Positions 1 to 8,440 of a stretch of DNA of 64,000 nt are shown piece after piece. The notes beneath the pieces are model-generated. The model ran no database searches. It was not told the origin of the DNA and saw only the letters and a list, made by a program, of their open reading frames with translations. The stretch is taken from positions 992,001 to 1,056,000 of the forward strand of contig JAWLAG010000001.1 in the NCBI GenBank assembly GCA_041395505.1, in the 5' to 3' direction. Position 1 is the first letter of the stretch. Each line of letters begins with the position of its first letter. The translations under genes and the position numbers were made by a program. The DNA comes from Steroidobacteraceae bacterium. Its GTDB lineage: Bacteria; Pseudomonadota; Gammaproteobacteria; Steroidobacterales; Steroidobacteraceae.

Positions 1-1
1 T

Positions 2-1180
2 GCTTTGGTGCTTTTCATGACGCTGCCGGGTCTTGCGCTTTTCTATTCGGGACTGGTTCGAAGCAAAAACAGCCTGTCCATCTTGATGCAGTGCTTTGCG
101 GTGACCTGTATTGCATCGCTATTGTGGCTGGCGGTCGGTTATTCGCTGGTATTCAGCGATGGCGGAGCCGCGCAGGCCTTAATAGGCGGCACGGCAAAGA
201 GCTGGCTGGTTGGCGTCGGCGGGAACAGCGTCACCGGCTCGATCCCCGAGCCCGTGTTCTTCATGTTTCAGCTGACCTTTGCCGTGATCACGCCGGCGCT
301 CGTTGTGGGCGGCTTCGCCGAGCGCATGCGTTTCTCCGCGGTACTCTGGTTCAGCGCCCTGTGGTTGTTGCTGGTCTACGTGCCGGTTGCGCACTGGGTC
401 TGGGGCGGCGGCTGGCTGGCGCAGCTCGGCGTGCTCGATTTCGCCGGCGGCATCGTCGTGCACGTCAATGCCGGCATGGCGGCGCTGGTCTGTGCACTCG
501 TGCTCGGCAAGCGGCGCGGTTTCCCCGAGACACCGATGGCGCCGCACAGTCTGCCACTCACGGTCTGCGGCGCCGGAATGCTCTGGGTGGGCTGGTTTGG
601 CTTCAATGCGGGCAGTGCATTGGCGGCGAATGGCCAGGCGGCGCTCGCGATGCTCACGACGCACATGGGTGCATCCGCTGGGGCGCTCGCCTGGATGCTG
701 GTCGAGTGGCGGCGTTTCGGCAAACCGAGTCTGCTCGGCGTGGTCACCGGCATGGTCGCGGGCCTCGGGACGATTACGCCCGCATCCGGTTTCGTTGGTC
801 CCCTCGGTGCCGTGGCTATCGGATTCGGCGCGGGCATCGCGTGCTTCTATGCCACCCAGTTCCTGAAGCGAACCCTGTCCATCGACGATTCACTCGATGT
901 GTCGCCAGTTCACGGAGTCGGCGGTGTCATCGGCACCGTACTCACCGGTGTTTTCGTCAGTGCGGCGCTCGGCGGCGCTGGCTATGCCACCGACAAGGAC
1001 ATGTTGACGCAGGTCGGTGTGCAATGCCTGGGAGTCGCTGCGACCGCCCTCTGGTGCGGCGCGATGACCTACGTACTGCTGAAGCTCATCGCGCGAGTCA
1101 CTGGTCTTCGCGTCAGTGCCGAACAGGAAACCGAAGGACTCGATTTGTCCTTGCATGGCGAGCGCGGTTACAGCCCGTGA
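2..1180 (+). CDS. amtB: Ammonium transporter, Amt family (5' end missing)
   Basis: Inner-membrane ammonium channel of the Amt/MEP/Rh family. The reading frame is open to the left edge, so the N-terminus lies outside the window; about 393 residues remain of a usual 400-450. Visible family signatures are LPGLALFYSGLV at the start, the FMFQLTFAVITPALVVGGFAER region, and late-helix segments such as DDSLDVSPVHGVGGVIG with the conserved pore histidine. Many hydrophobic helices follow one another. In proteobacteria amtB usually follows glnK, which would be upstream of the window. A hairpin-forming stretch follows the stop. The family call is secure; true start and regulation cannot be seen. Confidence 0.95.
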   Translation, partial: ALVLFMTLPGLALFYSGLVRSKNSLSILMQCFAVTCIASLLWLAVGYSLVFSDGGAAQALIGGTAKSWLVGVGGNSVTGSIPEPVFFMFQLTFAVITPALVVGGFAERMRFSAVLWFSALWLLLVYVPVAHWVWGGGWLAQLGVLDFAGGIVVHVNAGMAALVCALVLGKRRGFPETPMAPHSLPLTVCGAGMLWVGWFGFNAGSALAANGQAALAMLTTHMGASAGALAWMLVEWRRFGKPSLLGVVTGMVAGLGTITPASGFVGPLGAVAIGFGAGIACFYATQFLKRTLSIDDSLDVSPVHGVGGVIGTVLTGVFVSAALGGAGYATDKDMLTQVGVQCLGVAATALWCGAMTYVLLKLIARVTGLRVSAEQETEGLDLSLHGERGYSP

Positions 1181-1188
1181 TAACCTAG

Positions 1189-1216
1189 CTGCGACCCGAC
1201 GGGGGTCGTATCGCAG
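1189..1216 (+). terminator. Possible hairpin after amtB
   Basis: A GC-rich inverted repeat lies 9 bases after the amtB stop. CGACCC at 1192-1197 can pair with GGGTCG at 1203-1208, and alternatively CTGCGA at 1189-1194 with TCGCAG at 1211-1216. No T-run follows, so it is at best a weak terminator or simply a leader structure for the next gene, which starts only 9 bases further on. Confidence 0.3.
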
Positions 1217-1224
1217 GTGTCACG

Positions 1225-1617
1225 GTGTCGGAATCGAATAAGGCCCGAGCTCCCGCAGGCAGCGCCGCGGACGCCGCCGCGAAGTTGCATCTCGGCGGCA
1301 ATGCAATGCATCTCCTGCTGTGTGTCGGCGGCAAGTGTGCGCCGACTGCGTTGCAGGAGAACAGCTGGGCCTACCTGAAAACGCGTGTTCGTGAGCTCGG
1401 CCTCGCCCGAGCCGAGGCCGGTGTGCTGCGCACCAAGGCGGACTGCCTGCGGATCTGCGTCGATGGTCCGATCATGCTGATCTATCCTGAAGGCATCTGG
1501 TATCACGGCTGTACACCCGAACGTATCGAGAAAATCCTCAACGAGCACGTCATCGGCGGCGTACCTGTAGCCGAGTACATGTTCGCGCGCGCGCCGCTGC
1601 TGCCGGCCGGAGAATGA
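1225..1617 (+). CDS. (2Fe-2S) ferredoxin domain protein, thioredoxin-like type
   Basis: A 130-residue cytoplasmic protein of the thioredoxin-fold [2Fe-2S] ferredoxin group, related to NuoE C-terminal domains. It starts with GTG. After a variable 30-residue Ala-rich head, the four likely cluster ligands are in LLCVGGKC and in ADCLRIC, followed by the usual DGPIMLIYPEGIWY strand and a C-terminal helix. It overlaps the next gene by 4 bases (ATGA), so the two are translationally coupled. The electron partner is unknown. The name fits fold and cysteine spacing; a specific function cannot be assigned. Confidence 0.8.
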   Translation: MSESNKARAPAGSAADAAAKLHLGGNAMHLLLCVGGKCAPTALQENSWAYLKTRVRELGLARAEAGVLRTKADCLRICVDGPIMLIYPEGIWYHGCTPERIEKILNEHVIGGVPVAEYMFARAPLLPAGE

Positions 1618-2171
1618 GCGCGAAGCGGGGCCACTCGTCGCGCCGCTACCTCGAAGACCTCGAGATCGGCGTAACGAGCATTTCCAGTTCGCACCGCATC
1701 AATGGCAGACACATGCTGGCATTCGCACGAGAGTACGATCCCCAGTACTTTCACGCGAGTCCGCGGGCCGCAAGGACGTCGCGCTTCGGCGGGCTCATTG
1801 CCTCCGGCATCTACACCATGGCGGTCTGGCGGCAGCTCGATCACGAGCTGGCAGGGGATATCGCCTGGATCTGTGGCGTAGCCTGGGAAAACGTTCGATT
1901 TGCAGTGGCATTACGCGCAGGGGATCGCGTCCATGCGCGCGCCACCTGCATGGACAAGCGGGTCTCGGCGAGCGATGCGACTCGCGGTGTGGTGAAGATC
2001 CAGTACGAGTTGATCAATCAGCGCGAGCAGGTGGTCTTCAGCGCGCTCAGCGTCAACCTGGTGGAGTGTCGGCCGCGGCTTCCGTCGCCTCAGGCGGCGT
2101 CACGGCGGCCTCGCCTGATGGCGTCACGGCGGCCTCGCCGGGTGCGGCAAGCGCGTCCGCCGCGGCGGTAG
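1614..2171 (+). CDS. MaoC-like dehydratase domain protein
   Basis: A 185-residue protein with a hot-dog MaoC-like domain in residues 1-150, of the type that hydrates enoyl-CoA thioesters. Signs are YLEDLEIG near the N-terminus, the ITxxHMLAFAREYDPQYFH segment with Asp and His at the expected catalytic places, and FGGLIASGIYTM. The start overlaps the previous stop. From about residue 148 the frame runs on as an Arg/Pro-rich tail that lies entirely within the opposite-strand motB coding sequence, so this tail is probably non-conserved read-through rather than part of the fold. The substrate is unknown. Confidence 0.8.
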   Translation: MSAKRGHSSRRYLEDLEIGVTSISSSHRINGRHMLAFAREYDPQYFHASPRAARTSRFGGLIASGIYTMAVWRQLDHELAGDIAWICGVAWENVRFAVALRAGDRVHARATCMDKRVSASDATRGVVKIQYELINQREQVVFSALSVNLVECRPRLPSPQAASRRPRLMASRRPRRVRQARPPRR

Positions 2172-3078
2172 CGGGGGCGTCCATTGCCGCGAACACATCA
2201 GTCTTGAGCGCCGCTTCCTCGGCGCGCTTGGTCATCACGATGATGCTGATGCGCCGGTTGATGGGGTCGCGCGGGTCTTCCTTGTTGAACAGCACCGCGG
2301 AAGACAACCCCACGATGCGCGCGATCTTGGCGCGATCGAGTCCGCCACGTTCGAGCGCGCGGCGCGCCGCGTTGGCACGATCCGCGGAGAGTTCCCAGTT
2401 GCTGTAATCACCTCGACCACCATAGGCGACGATGTCCGTGTGGCCGCTGATACTGATGCGATTGGGGACCGTATTGAGGTAACTCGACAATTCGCGCAGG
2501 ATGTTGTCCGTGTAGTCCTTGAGTCGAGAGCTGCCAAGATCGAACATCGCGCGATTCTGCGCGTCGACGATCTGGATGCGCAGACCCTCTGGCGTAATAT
2601 CGAGCAGCAGCTGGTCCTTGAACGGCTTCAGCGCCTGGCTCTTGTCGATCGCTTCACGCAACTCCTCCATGAGCGACTCGAGCTGCTTGCGCTCAGCCTG
2701 TTCGGCCACCTTGCGCGCCTCATCGATGTCCGGCGTCTGTTTGCCGAGCCCTTCGTCCTGGTCCTTCGGGTTCGATTTCGGCGCATCCATGCCGCCGCCG
2801 AGATCGATCGCGCTGGTGCTCGCGCCGCCAGGGCCCATCTGGCCGGGTGCGGCCTTGACGGATTTGCCCTGTTCCATGCTCGGATTCTTGAAGTAATCGA
2901 ACATCGCGGCGCGTTGTTCTTTCGATACGGACGCGACGAGCCACATGACCAGGAAGAATGCCATCAGTGCCGTAACGAAGTCGGCATAGGCGACCTTCCA
3001 CGCGCCGCCGTGATGACCGCCTTCCGCAGCTCGCCGCTTCTTGACGATGATGATCGGGCGTTTGTCGGCCTCGGCCAT
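2053..3078 (-). CDS. motB: Flagellar motor stator protein MotB
   Basis: A 341-residue stator subunit that anchors the flagellar proton channel to peptidoglycan. One N-terminal membrane helix holds the proton-binding Asp33 in AYADFVTALMAFF. A charged plug and linker follow to about residue 150, then an OmpA/MotB peptidoglycan-binding domain with SGHTD, ELSADRANAARR and INRRISI motifs. The last 40 residues are Ala/Pro/Thr-rich with an internal 8-residue repeat and overlap the convergent MaoC gene by 119 bases. It lies 5 bases after motA. The family call is firm. Confidence 0.95.
   Translation of the reverse strand: MAEADKRPIIIVKKRRAAEGGHHGGAWKVAYADFVTALMAFFLVMWLVASVSKEQRAAMFDYFKNPSMEQGKSVKAAPGQMGPGGASTSAIDLGGGMDAPKSNPKDQDEGLGKQTPDIDEARKVAEQAERKQLESLMEELREAIDKSQALKPFKDQLLLDITPEGLRIQIVDAQNRAMFDLGSSRLKDYTDNILRELSSYLNTVPNRISISGHTDIVAYGGRGDYSNWELSADRANAARRALERGGLDRAKIARIVGLSSAVLFNKEDPRDPINRRISIIVMTKRAEEAALKTDVFAAMDAPATAAADALAAPGEAAVTPSGEAAVTPPEATEAAADTPPG
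2096..2139. repeat. Direct 20-base repeat in the motB/MaoC overlap
   Basis: Two identical 20-base copies at 2096-2115 and 2120-2139 (24-base period). They encode a repeated AVTPSGEA/AVTPPEA-type unit in motB and a repeated SRRPR-containing unit in the convergent MaoC frame. The repeat lies in the low-complexity ends of both proteins and looks like a small tandem duplication. Confidence 0.8.
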
Positions 3079-3083
3079 GCGGA

Positions 3084-3941
3084 CTACTTCTTGCCCTTCA
3101 GATGATTCTCCAGATCAGCAAAGGTCGGACGGACCTCGGAGAACAGCAGCTTGCGCGCGAATTCAATCGCCACTGGCGGTGCATAGCCGCGCACGCTCGC
3201 GACCAGCGCCATCTTGACGATTTCAAATGCCTTGCCTTCCTCGTTGGCGCGGTTGGCCATTGCCGATGCCATGGGGCCGACGAATCCATAGGCGACCAGG
3301 ATTCCGAGGAAGGTGCCGACCAGCGCGGCGGCAACCTTGTGACCGATCGTAGCGGTGTCGGCGCCCTCGAGCGCACCCATGGTATTGACGATACCGAGGA
3401 CCGCCGCGACGATACCGAAGCCTGGCAGGGCGTCGGCTACCTGTTGCACGGCGTGGGATGGCGCATGCGCCTCCTTGTGGTGGGTTTCGAGTTCGTACTC
3501 GAGCAGGCTTTCGAGCTCGTGAGGATCGAGATTCCCGCCCACGATCAGTCGCAGGCAGTCGGTGATGAATTCGATCAGATGATGATCGGCCAGTATCTTC
3601 GGGTAGGCCGTGAACACCTTGCTCTCGGTGGGCCGCTCGATGTCCGACTCGATCGCGAGCATGCCTTCCTTGCGGGCCTTGACCAGCAGGTCGTAAATCA
3701 ACTTGAGGATGTCGACGAAGTCCTCGCGCTTGTAGCGTGGCCCCTTGGCGAGTCCGAGCGCACCGCCGAAGGCCGCCTTGACGGTCTTCATCGAATTGCT
3801 GGTGACGAACGCGCCGAGCGCCGCGCCGCAAATGATGATGACCTCGCTGGGATGCCAAAGCGCGAGCAGGTGACCGCCCGCCATGAGGAATCCGCCGGCG
3901 ACGCAACCTATGACCATGAGTGAACCGATAATCTGAATCAT
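3084..3941 (-). CDS. motA: Flagellar motor stator protein MotA
   Basis: A 285-residue inner-membrane stator protein, full length for the family. The start MIQIIGSLMVIGCVAGGF and the segments GALGAFVTSNSMKTVKAAFGG, PGFGIVAAVLGIVNTMG and AALVGTFLGILVAYGFVGPMA are characteristic, with four membrane helices and a large cytoplasmic loop between helices 2 and 3 that carries the charged residues contacting FliG. It forms an operon with motB (5-base gap). A sigma28 promoter lies about 40 bases upstream. No other flagellar or chemotaxis genes are in the window. Confidence 0.96.
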   Translation of the reverse strand: MIQIIGSLMVIGCVAGGFLMAGGHLLALWHPSEVIIICGAALGAFVTSNSMKTVKAAFGGALGLAKGPRYKREDFVDILKLIYDLLVKARKEGMLAIESDIERPTESKVFTAYPKILADHHLIEFITDCLRLIVGGNLDPHELESLLEYELETHHKEAHAPSHAVQQVADALPGFGIVAAVLGIVNTMGALEGADTATIGHKVAAALVGTFLGILVAYGFVGPMASAMANRANEEGKAFEIVKMALVASVRGYAPPVAIEFARKLLFSEVRPTFADLENHLKGKK

Positions 3942-3984
3942 CTTCTATCCGCATTGGCTCGGCGCTAGGCTCTCAAGTAGCACA

Positions 3985-4010
3985 TATCGGCAGATCCGGT
4001 TATCGCTTGA
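3985..4010 (-). promoter_or_regulatory. Sigma28 (FliA) promoter of motAB
   Basis: Read on the minus strand, TCAAG (4010-4006) is followed after exactly 14 bases by GCCGATA (3991-3985). This matches the Pseudomonas-type FliA consensus TCAAG-N14-GCCGATA. The motA start is at 3941, leaving a leader of roughly 40 bases. Position, spacing and the identity of the downstream genes agree, so I rate this well supported though untested. Confidence 0.75.
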
Positions 4011-4091
4011 GACCTTTGCTGACAGCGCGAAAATGTGACTCCGGTCGCGCCCGGGGTGACGTCTGGTGCGTGAATGCGCTAACTTGGGCCC

Positions 4092-5528
4092 ATGAATAAA
4101 GGTCGGAAGGCCCCGCAGCGGCCCATGCTGCTTACGTTTGTGCTCGGCTTCAGCGCATTGCAAACCGCGGCAGCCGGCGTTCTGGATGAACTCATGAGCC
4201 GCCGGGCCCGCGATGCAGAAGTCGCCTTGCAGATCTGGCAGTGGGCGGAAGTCGGCCATCACGAGGTGAGAAGCAGCGCGCTGCTGCAGGATGAGCTTCG
4301 GGCAGCGGGATTTGACGTCCAGTCGGGCGTGGCTGGCATGCCGACGGCCTTCGTGGCGAGCATTGGCAGCGGCGAGCCGGTGATCGGCCTGCTGGCGGAA
4401 TTCGACGCGCTGCCAGGATTTTCCCAGCAGGCGGTACCGGAGAAATCGGCCATTTCGCAGCAGATGTCCGGGCACGCCTGTGGACATCACTTGTTCGGCA
4501 CGGCCTCCGTGTCGGCAGGAATCGCGGTAGGCAGGTGGCTCAAGGCCTCGGGCAGGGCCGGCACCGTACGCGTCTACGGCACTCCCGCGGAAGAAGGGGG
4601 TGGTGGCAAGGTTTACATGGCGCGCGCGGGCCTGTTCGATGATGTCTCCGCTGTGCTGCACTGGCATCCGGGCGATGAGAACAATGCCTCGCAGACGGGC
4701 TCCACGGCCAACAAGACCGGCAAGTTTCGTTTTTATGGCACGCCGAGCCACGCGGCAGCGGCGCCGGAGAAAGGCCGTTCGGCACTCGACGCGCTCGAGG
4801 CCATGAATTTCATGGTCAATCAGCTGCGTGAGCATGTGCCACAGGAAGCGCGCATGCACTACATCATCACGCGTGGTGGATCGGCCCCGAACGTCGTTCC
4901 GGAATTTGCCGAGAGCTACCTGTATGTACGCCATCCGGACCCCAGGGTCGTCGCCGAACTCTGGCAACGTGTCCTCAAGATCGCTGATGCCGCCGCGCTC
5001 GGCACCGAGACGCGCAGCGAAGTCGAGGTCGTCAACGCGGTCTACAGCATCCTGCCGAACGACACGCTCGGGCGGCTGGTCGACCGGCGGTTACGCGAGG
5101 TGGGCGGCGTGGTCTATGACGCCGACGAGCGGCGGTTTGCCGAGGCACTGCAGACGACGCTCACGGCGCCGGCACCGGCGCTCGAGGAGGCGGCCCGGAT
5201 CCAGCCCTATCAGTTCACGCAGAACTACGGCTCCAGCGACGTCGGCGACGTCAGCTGGATCGTACCGACCGCCGGACTCGACGCGGCCACCTGGGTGCCG
5301 GGCACGCCGGCGCATAGCTGGCAGGCAGTTGCTGCCGGCGGCATGAGCATCGGCCTCAAAGGCATGGGCGTCGCTTCGCGTACGCTTGCGCTGGTTGCCG
5401 AGGACCTGTTGCGTAATCCGCGATTGCTGCGTGACGCCAGGGCGGAGCATCAACGTCGTCGGGGTCCCGACTTTCGTTACCTCGCTCTGGTTGGGGATCG
5501 CGAGCCGCCGCTCGATTACCGGGATTGA
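4092..5528 (+). CDS. Secreted M20-family amidohydrolase (AbgB-like)
   Basis: A 478-residue metallo-amidohydrolase/peptidase of family M20, subgroup D (aminobenzoyl-glutamate or N-acyl-amino-acid hydrolases). The N-terminus has Lys/Arg residues and a hydrophobic run ending in AAAG, consistent with a signal peptide. Core motifs are GLLAEFDALPG, SGHACGHH with metal-binding histidines, TPAEEGGGGK with the catalytic and metal Glu, and the dimerisation-domain start GTPSHAAAAPEKGRSALDA. YGSSDVGDVSW and GTPAHSW complete the active site. It overlaps the next gene's possible start by 4 bases. The natural substrate is unknown. Confidence 0.88.
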   Translation: MNKGRKAPQRPMLLTFVLGFSALQTAAAGVLDELMSRRARDAEVALQIWQWAEVGHHEVRSSALLQDELRAAGFDVQSGVAGMPTAFVASIGSGEPVIGLLAEFDALPGFSQQAVPEKSAISQQMSGHACGHHLFGTASVSAGIAVGRWLKASGRAGTVRVYGTPAEEGGGGKVYMARAGLFDDVSAVLHWHPGDENNASQTGSTANKTGKFRFYGTPSHAAAAPEKGRSALDALEAMNFMVNQLREHVPQEARMHYIITRGGSAPNVVPEFAESYLYVRHPDPRVVAELWQRVLKIADAAALGTETRSEVEVVNAVYSILPNDTLGRLVDRRLREVGGVVYDADERRFAEALQTTLTAPAPALEEAARIQPYQFTQNYGSSDVGDVSWIVPTAGLDAATWVPGTPAHSWQAVAAGGMSIGLKGMGVASRTLALVAEDLLRNPRLLRDARAEHQRRRGPDFRYLALVGDREPPLDYRD

Positions 5529-5530
5529 CT

Positions 5531-6937
5531 ATGGCAGGCCTGGACCGGGCCCTGTTGTCGTGGGTACTCGCGGCCACAATCAGTCTGCCTGTTTCTGGCG
5601 CAACGCCGCGCTATGTCATTCGCGCCGAGGCCGATCTGTCGAGCCTTGCCATCGAGCTGCGTAGCGACGAGCCGTTTTCGCGTCTGGTGCTCGAGGATGA
5701 GCGCGGCTGGCGGTATCTTGGCAACGCAGCCGACTGCGAGCAGCCGCAGAACATGTTGCAACAGCACGCCGGAATCGCGACATTGCCGGCGGCCAGCCGC
5801 TGCTTGCGCTATCGCTTCGCGATCCGGGCGGAAGAGACGAGTGCGACGCGAGGCAGGCGCAGGTCCTTTTCGCTGCCGGAGAATCTTCGCCAACTCGCTC
5901 CGGACGATTTTCTGTTGCGTATAGCCGGATCGTCGGGCAGAGCGCAGGTGCGGATCGTGCTTCCGGAAGGCATGCAGGTCTCGGTGCCATGGCGCCCGGT
6001 CGATGGCAGTGATCAATTCCTGATCGAGCCGTCTGCGCAATCGAGCCGCGCGATCATGTTGCTCGGTCGTTTCGAACAAAGAGATCTTCGAATCGGCGAT
6101 ACAACACTGCGTGTAGCCATCGCTGCGCAGGCGAACGCGGCTCGGTGGTCGACCTACCGTCCGTGGCTCGCCGGTGCTGCCGCACCAGTCGTGGCGGCTG
6201 GTCACGGATTGGGTGGCAACGACCTTCAGGTCGTGATCGTGCCCATCGATATCGACGGCGCGGGCGCCGTACCCTTCGGTCATGTCATACGAAATGGCGG
6301 TGAGTCGCTGCGCTTCTTCGTGAATGGCGCAGCGACGCTCGCGCAACTGCGTGGCGACTGGACAGCATCGCATGAATTCAGTCATCTGCTTCTGCCGCAT
6401 CTGTCCTCCGGAGCAAGGTGGATTTCCGAAGGCTTCGCAAGTTACTACCAGAACATTTTCATGTTTCGTTCGGGTGGTTATGACGAGGCGACTGCATGGC
6501 GGAAACTGCTCGAGGGCTTCAACCGGGCGCGACCGTTGAAGGACATGCCGATTGCCGCTGCGAGTGCCGGCAGGCGTGGTGGGCGCATGCTCGTGTACTG
6601 GTTGGGCGCAGCGTTCGCCCTGCAGGCGGACGTTGCGTTGCGTCGTCGCAGTGATGGACGGGAGTCGCTCGACAGTGTGCTTGCGCAGCTGCGCGAGTGC
6701 TGTCTGCCTGCAGCGAACTCCTGGAGCGGAGAGCAATTGACGTCGCGGCTCGACGAGTTGTCGAAGACGCAGATCTTCTCGCGACTTTATCGGAGCTATC
6801 TGCGGGACTCGGATATCAGCCAGGTCGATCCGGTGCTGGATGAGTTGGGTGTTTCGATTGCGAGTGGTCGCACCTTGCTCGACGCAGGCGCTGTACTTGC
6901 GCCGCTTCGGACTGCGATCCTTCAGGGGTCGCAATAA
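5531..6937 (+). CDS. Putative secreted zinc peptidase-like protein (HExxH)
   Basis: A 468-residue protein with an N-terminal signal-like segment (LLSWVLAATISLPVSGA). A gluzincin-type zinc site is visible: HEFSH around residue 280 and, about 20 residues on, WISEGFASYYQ, with Glu as the likely third ligand, as in M1/M61 peptidases. The N-terminal 230 residues look beta-rich and have no motif I can name. I chose the ATG at 5531; a TTG two codons earlier overlaps the previous stop. It probably forms an operon with the M20 hydrolase. The peptidase class is an inference from the motif. Confidence 0.7.
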   Translation: MAGLDRALLSWVLAATISLPVSGATPRYVIRAEADLSSLAIELRSDEPFSRLVLEDERGWRYLGNAADCEQPQNMLQQHAGIATLPAASRCLRYRFAIRAEETSATRGRRRSFSLPENLRQLAPDDFLLRIAGSSGRAQVRIVLPEGMQVSVPWRPVDGSDQFLIEPSAQSSRAIMLLGRFEQRDLRIGDTTLRVAIAAQANAARWSTYRPWLAGAAAPVVAAGHGLGGNDLQVVIVPIDIDGAGAVPFGHVIRNGGESLRFFVNGAATLAQLRGDWTASHEFSHLLLPHLSSGARWISEGFASYYQNIFMFRSGGYDEATAWRKLLEGFNRARPLKDMPIAAASAGRRGGRMLVYWLGAAFALQADVALRRRSDGRESLDSVLAQLRECCLPAANSWSGEQLTSRLDELSKTQIFSRLYRSYLRDSDISQVDPVLDELGVSIASGRTLLDAGAVLAPLRTAILQGSQ

Positions 6938-6990
6938 TCTGTCCACCGTCACGGTCCTGCACTCGACGACAACGATCTTCGAGGTAAATC

Positions 6991-7614
6991 ATGCTGATGG
7001 AACTGGCGGGCCGCTGGCGGGCTCTGGTCGGGTTATTGGGCAAGGCCGATTACCTGGCGCCACTTGCGCTAAGGCTCTATCTCGCACCGGTGTTCTGGGT
7101 TGCGGGCCTCAACAAGGTCGAGGGCTTCGGCAGCGTCGTCGAATGGTTCGGCAATGCCGACTGGGGCCTCGGTTTGCCGGTCCCGGCGCTGCTCGCGGGC
7201 CTCGCCACTGCAGCCGAAGTCGGCGGCGGCGTCATGTTGTTGCTCGGCTTAGGCGTGCGACTGATCGTCCTGCCACTGATGGTTACCATGATCGTTGCAG
7301 CGGTCAGCGTGCATTGGGACAATGGCTGGCAGGCAGTGCACGATCTGCAGTCGCCTTTCGCCAGCGCACACGTCCTTGGTATCGAAGCCGACGATGCATC
7401 GGCGGCCATCGAACGGTTGGGCCGGGCGCGACAGATCCTGCGCGAACATGAGGACTACGAATGGCTCACGCAGCAAGGCAATTTCGTCATATCCAATTCA
7501 GGAATCGAGTGGGCGGCGACATATTTCGTCATGTTGCTCGCATTGCTGTTCGCAGGTGGCGGGCGCTATTTCAGCATCGACTACTGGCTGGCGCGGCGCT
7601 GGCGCGCGGCCTAG
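6991..7614 (+). CDS. DoxX family membrane protein
   Basis: A 207-residue inner-membrane protein of the DoxX family with four membrane segments. Family features are LAPLALRLYLAPVFWVAGLNKVEGF at the first helix, the conserved LATAAEVGGGVMLLLGLGVRL second helix, and FVMLLALLFAGGGRYFSIDYW near the end. An unusual 70-residue hydrophilic loop (about 110-180, including HVLGIEADDASAAIERLG) separates helices 3 and 4. A GAGG ribosome site precedes the ATG. DoxX proteins are often linked to redox stress or electron transfer; the specific role is unknown. Confidence 0.85.
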   Translation: MLMELAGRWRALVGLLGKADYLAPLALRLYLAPVFWVAGLNKVEGFGSVVEWFGNADWGLGLPVPALLAGLATAAEVGGGVMLLLGLGVRLIVLPLMVTMIVAAVSVHWDNGWQAVHDLQSPFASAHVLGIEADDASAAIERLGRARQILREHEDYEWLTQQGNFVISNSGIEWAATYFVMLLALLFAGGGRYFSIDYWLARRWRAA

Positions 7615-7631
7615 CTCCGCTCGCCCTGCTG

Positions 7632-8369
7632 GTGCTGGGTTGCGCCTCAGGCCGCGCGGCGGCTGCGAGTGACGCGACAATCTCACCGCAACGTCCCGAG
7701 GTCATTGCGATCATCGGGACCGGGCGTGTCGCGGGCGCGTTGGGGCCACGGATCGCTCAGCAGGGCTATCGAGTGATATATGGCTCGCGTGAGCCAGCCC
7801 GACCGGAGCACGCCCAGTTGCTCGCGCGTACGGGCGGAAACTCGAGCGTGACCGATGTCGCCAAGGCTGTCGCCGGGTCGGACTGGGTCCTGCTGGCCGT
7901 TCCCTGGTCTGCATTGGGCGAGACGCTGCGAAACGTCGACCTCGGCGCGCGGTTGGTCATCGACCCGGTCAATGCGCTTCGGTCCGCGGCTGACGGGCTG
8001 CTGGAGCCCGTCGACGGCGAATCGGCGGGTCAGTGGCTGCAACGTCGATTCCCGGAGGCACGGGTGGTCAAGGCGTTCAATACGGTTGGGTTTCACGTCA
8101 TGGCTGATCCGGCGCTGGCCGGTGGGCCGGTGACCATCCCGATGGCGGGCGACGACGCCAAGGCCAAGGCCTCCGTAGGCGAATTGGTCCGCAAACTCGG
8201 GTTCGCTCCCCTCGATCTCGGCCCGATCCGCAATGCACGCTGGCTCGAAGGGCTCGCGGCACTTTACATGGTGCCCTACATGTCCGGACGAAGGCAGGAT
8301 GCGTTCGAGATCTACCTGCGCACACACAGTGCGCCGCCGGGTGCGGCCGAGTTGCGACCCGCTGGCTAG
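7632..8369 (+). CDS. NAD(P)-binding F420-reductase-like protein, start uncertain
   Basis: A protein with a Rossmann domain of the F420/NADP oxidoreductase (ProC-like) family. It has IAIIGTGRVAGALG at the N-terminus, the DWVLLAVPWSALGE strand, and VVKAFNTVGF typical of NADPH-dependent F420 reductase relatives. The start is doubtful. The GTG at 7632 is the first standard codon after the DoxX stop. An upstream CTG at 7599 would add a hydrophobic stretch ending in the lipobox-like LVLGC, which would make it exported. ATG/GTG codons further upstream lie deep inside doxX. The downstream gene is convergent. Confidence 0.7.
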   Translation: MLGCASGRAAAASDATISPQRPEVIAIIGTGRVAGALGPRIAQQGYRVIYGSREPARPEHAQLLARTGGNSSVTDVAKAVAGSDWVLLAVPWSALGETLRNVDLGARLVIDPVNALRSAADGLLEPVDGESAGQWLQRRFPEARVVKAFNTVGFHVMADPALAGGPVTIPMAGDDAKAKASVGELVRKLGFAPLDLGPIRNARWLEGLAALYMVPYMSGRRQDAFEIYLRTHSAPPGAAELRPAG

Positions 8370-8440
8370 ACCGCTTGCTGGCGCGAACGTTCCGGGATCT
8401 TCGCGGGATGGCCGGACCGTCAAGGCACGCAACGCGAGCC

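Noticed and set aside
5516..6952. A 478-codon open frame opposite the HExxH protein
   Set aside because: Composition is Arg-rich and lacks any fold pattern. The + strand frame has a signal peptide, a zinc motif and a start adjacent to the preceding gene's stop.
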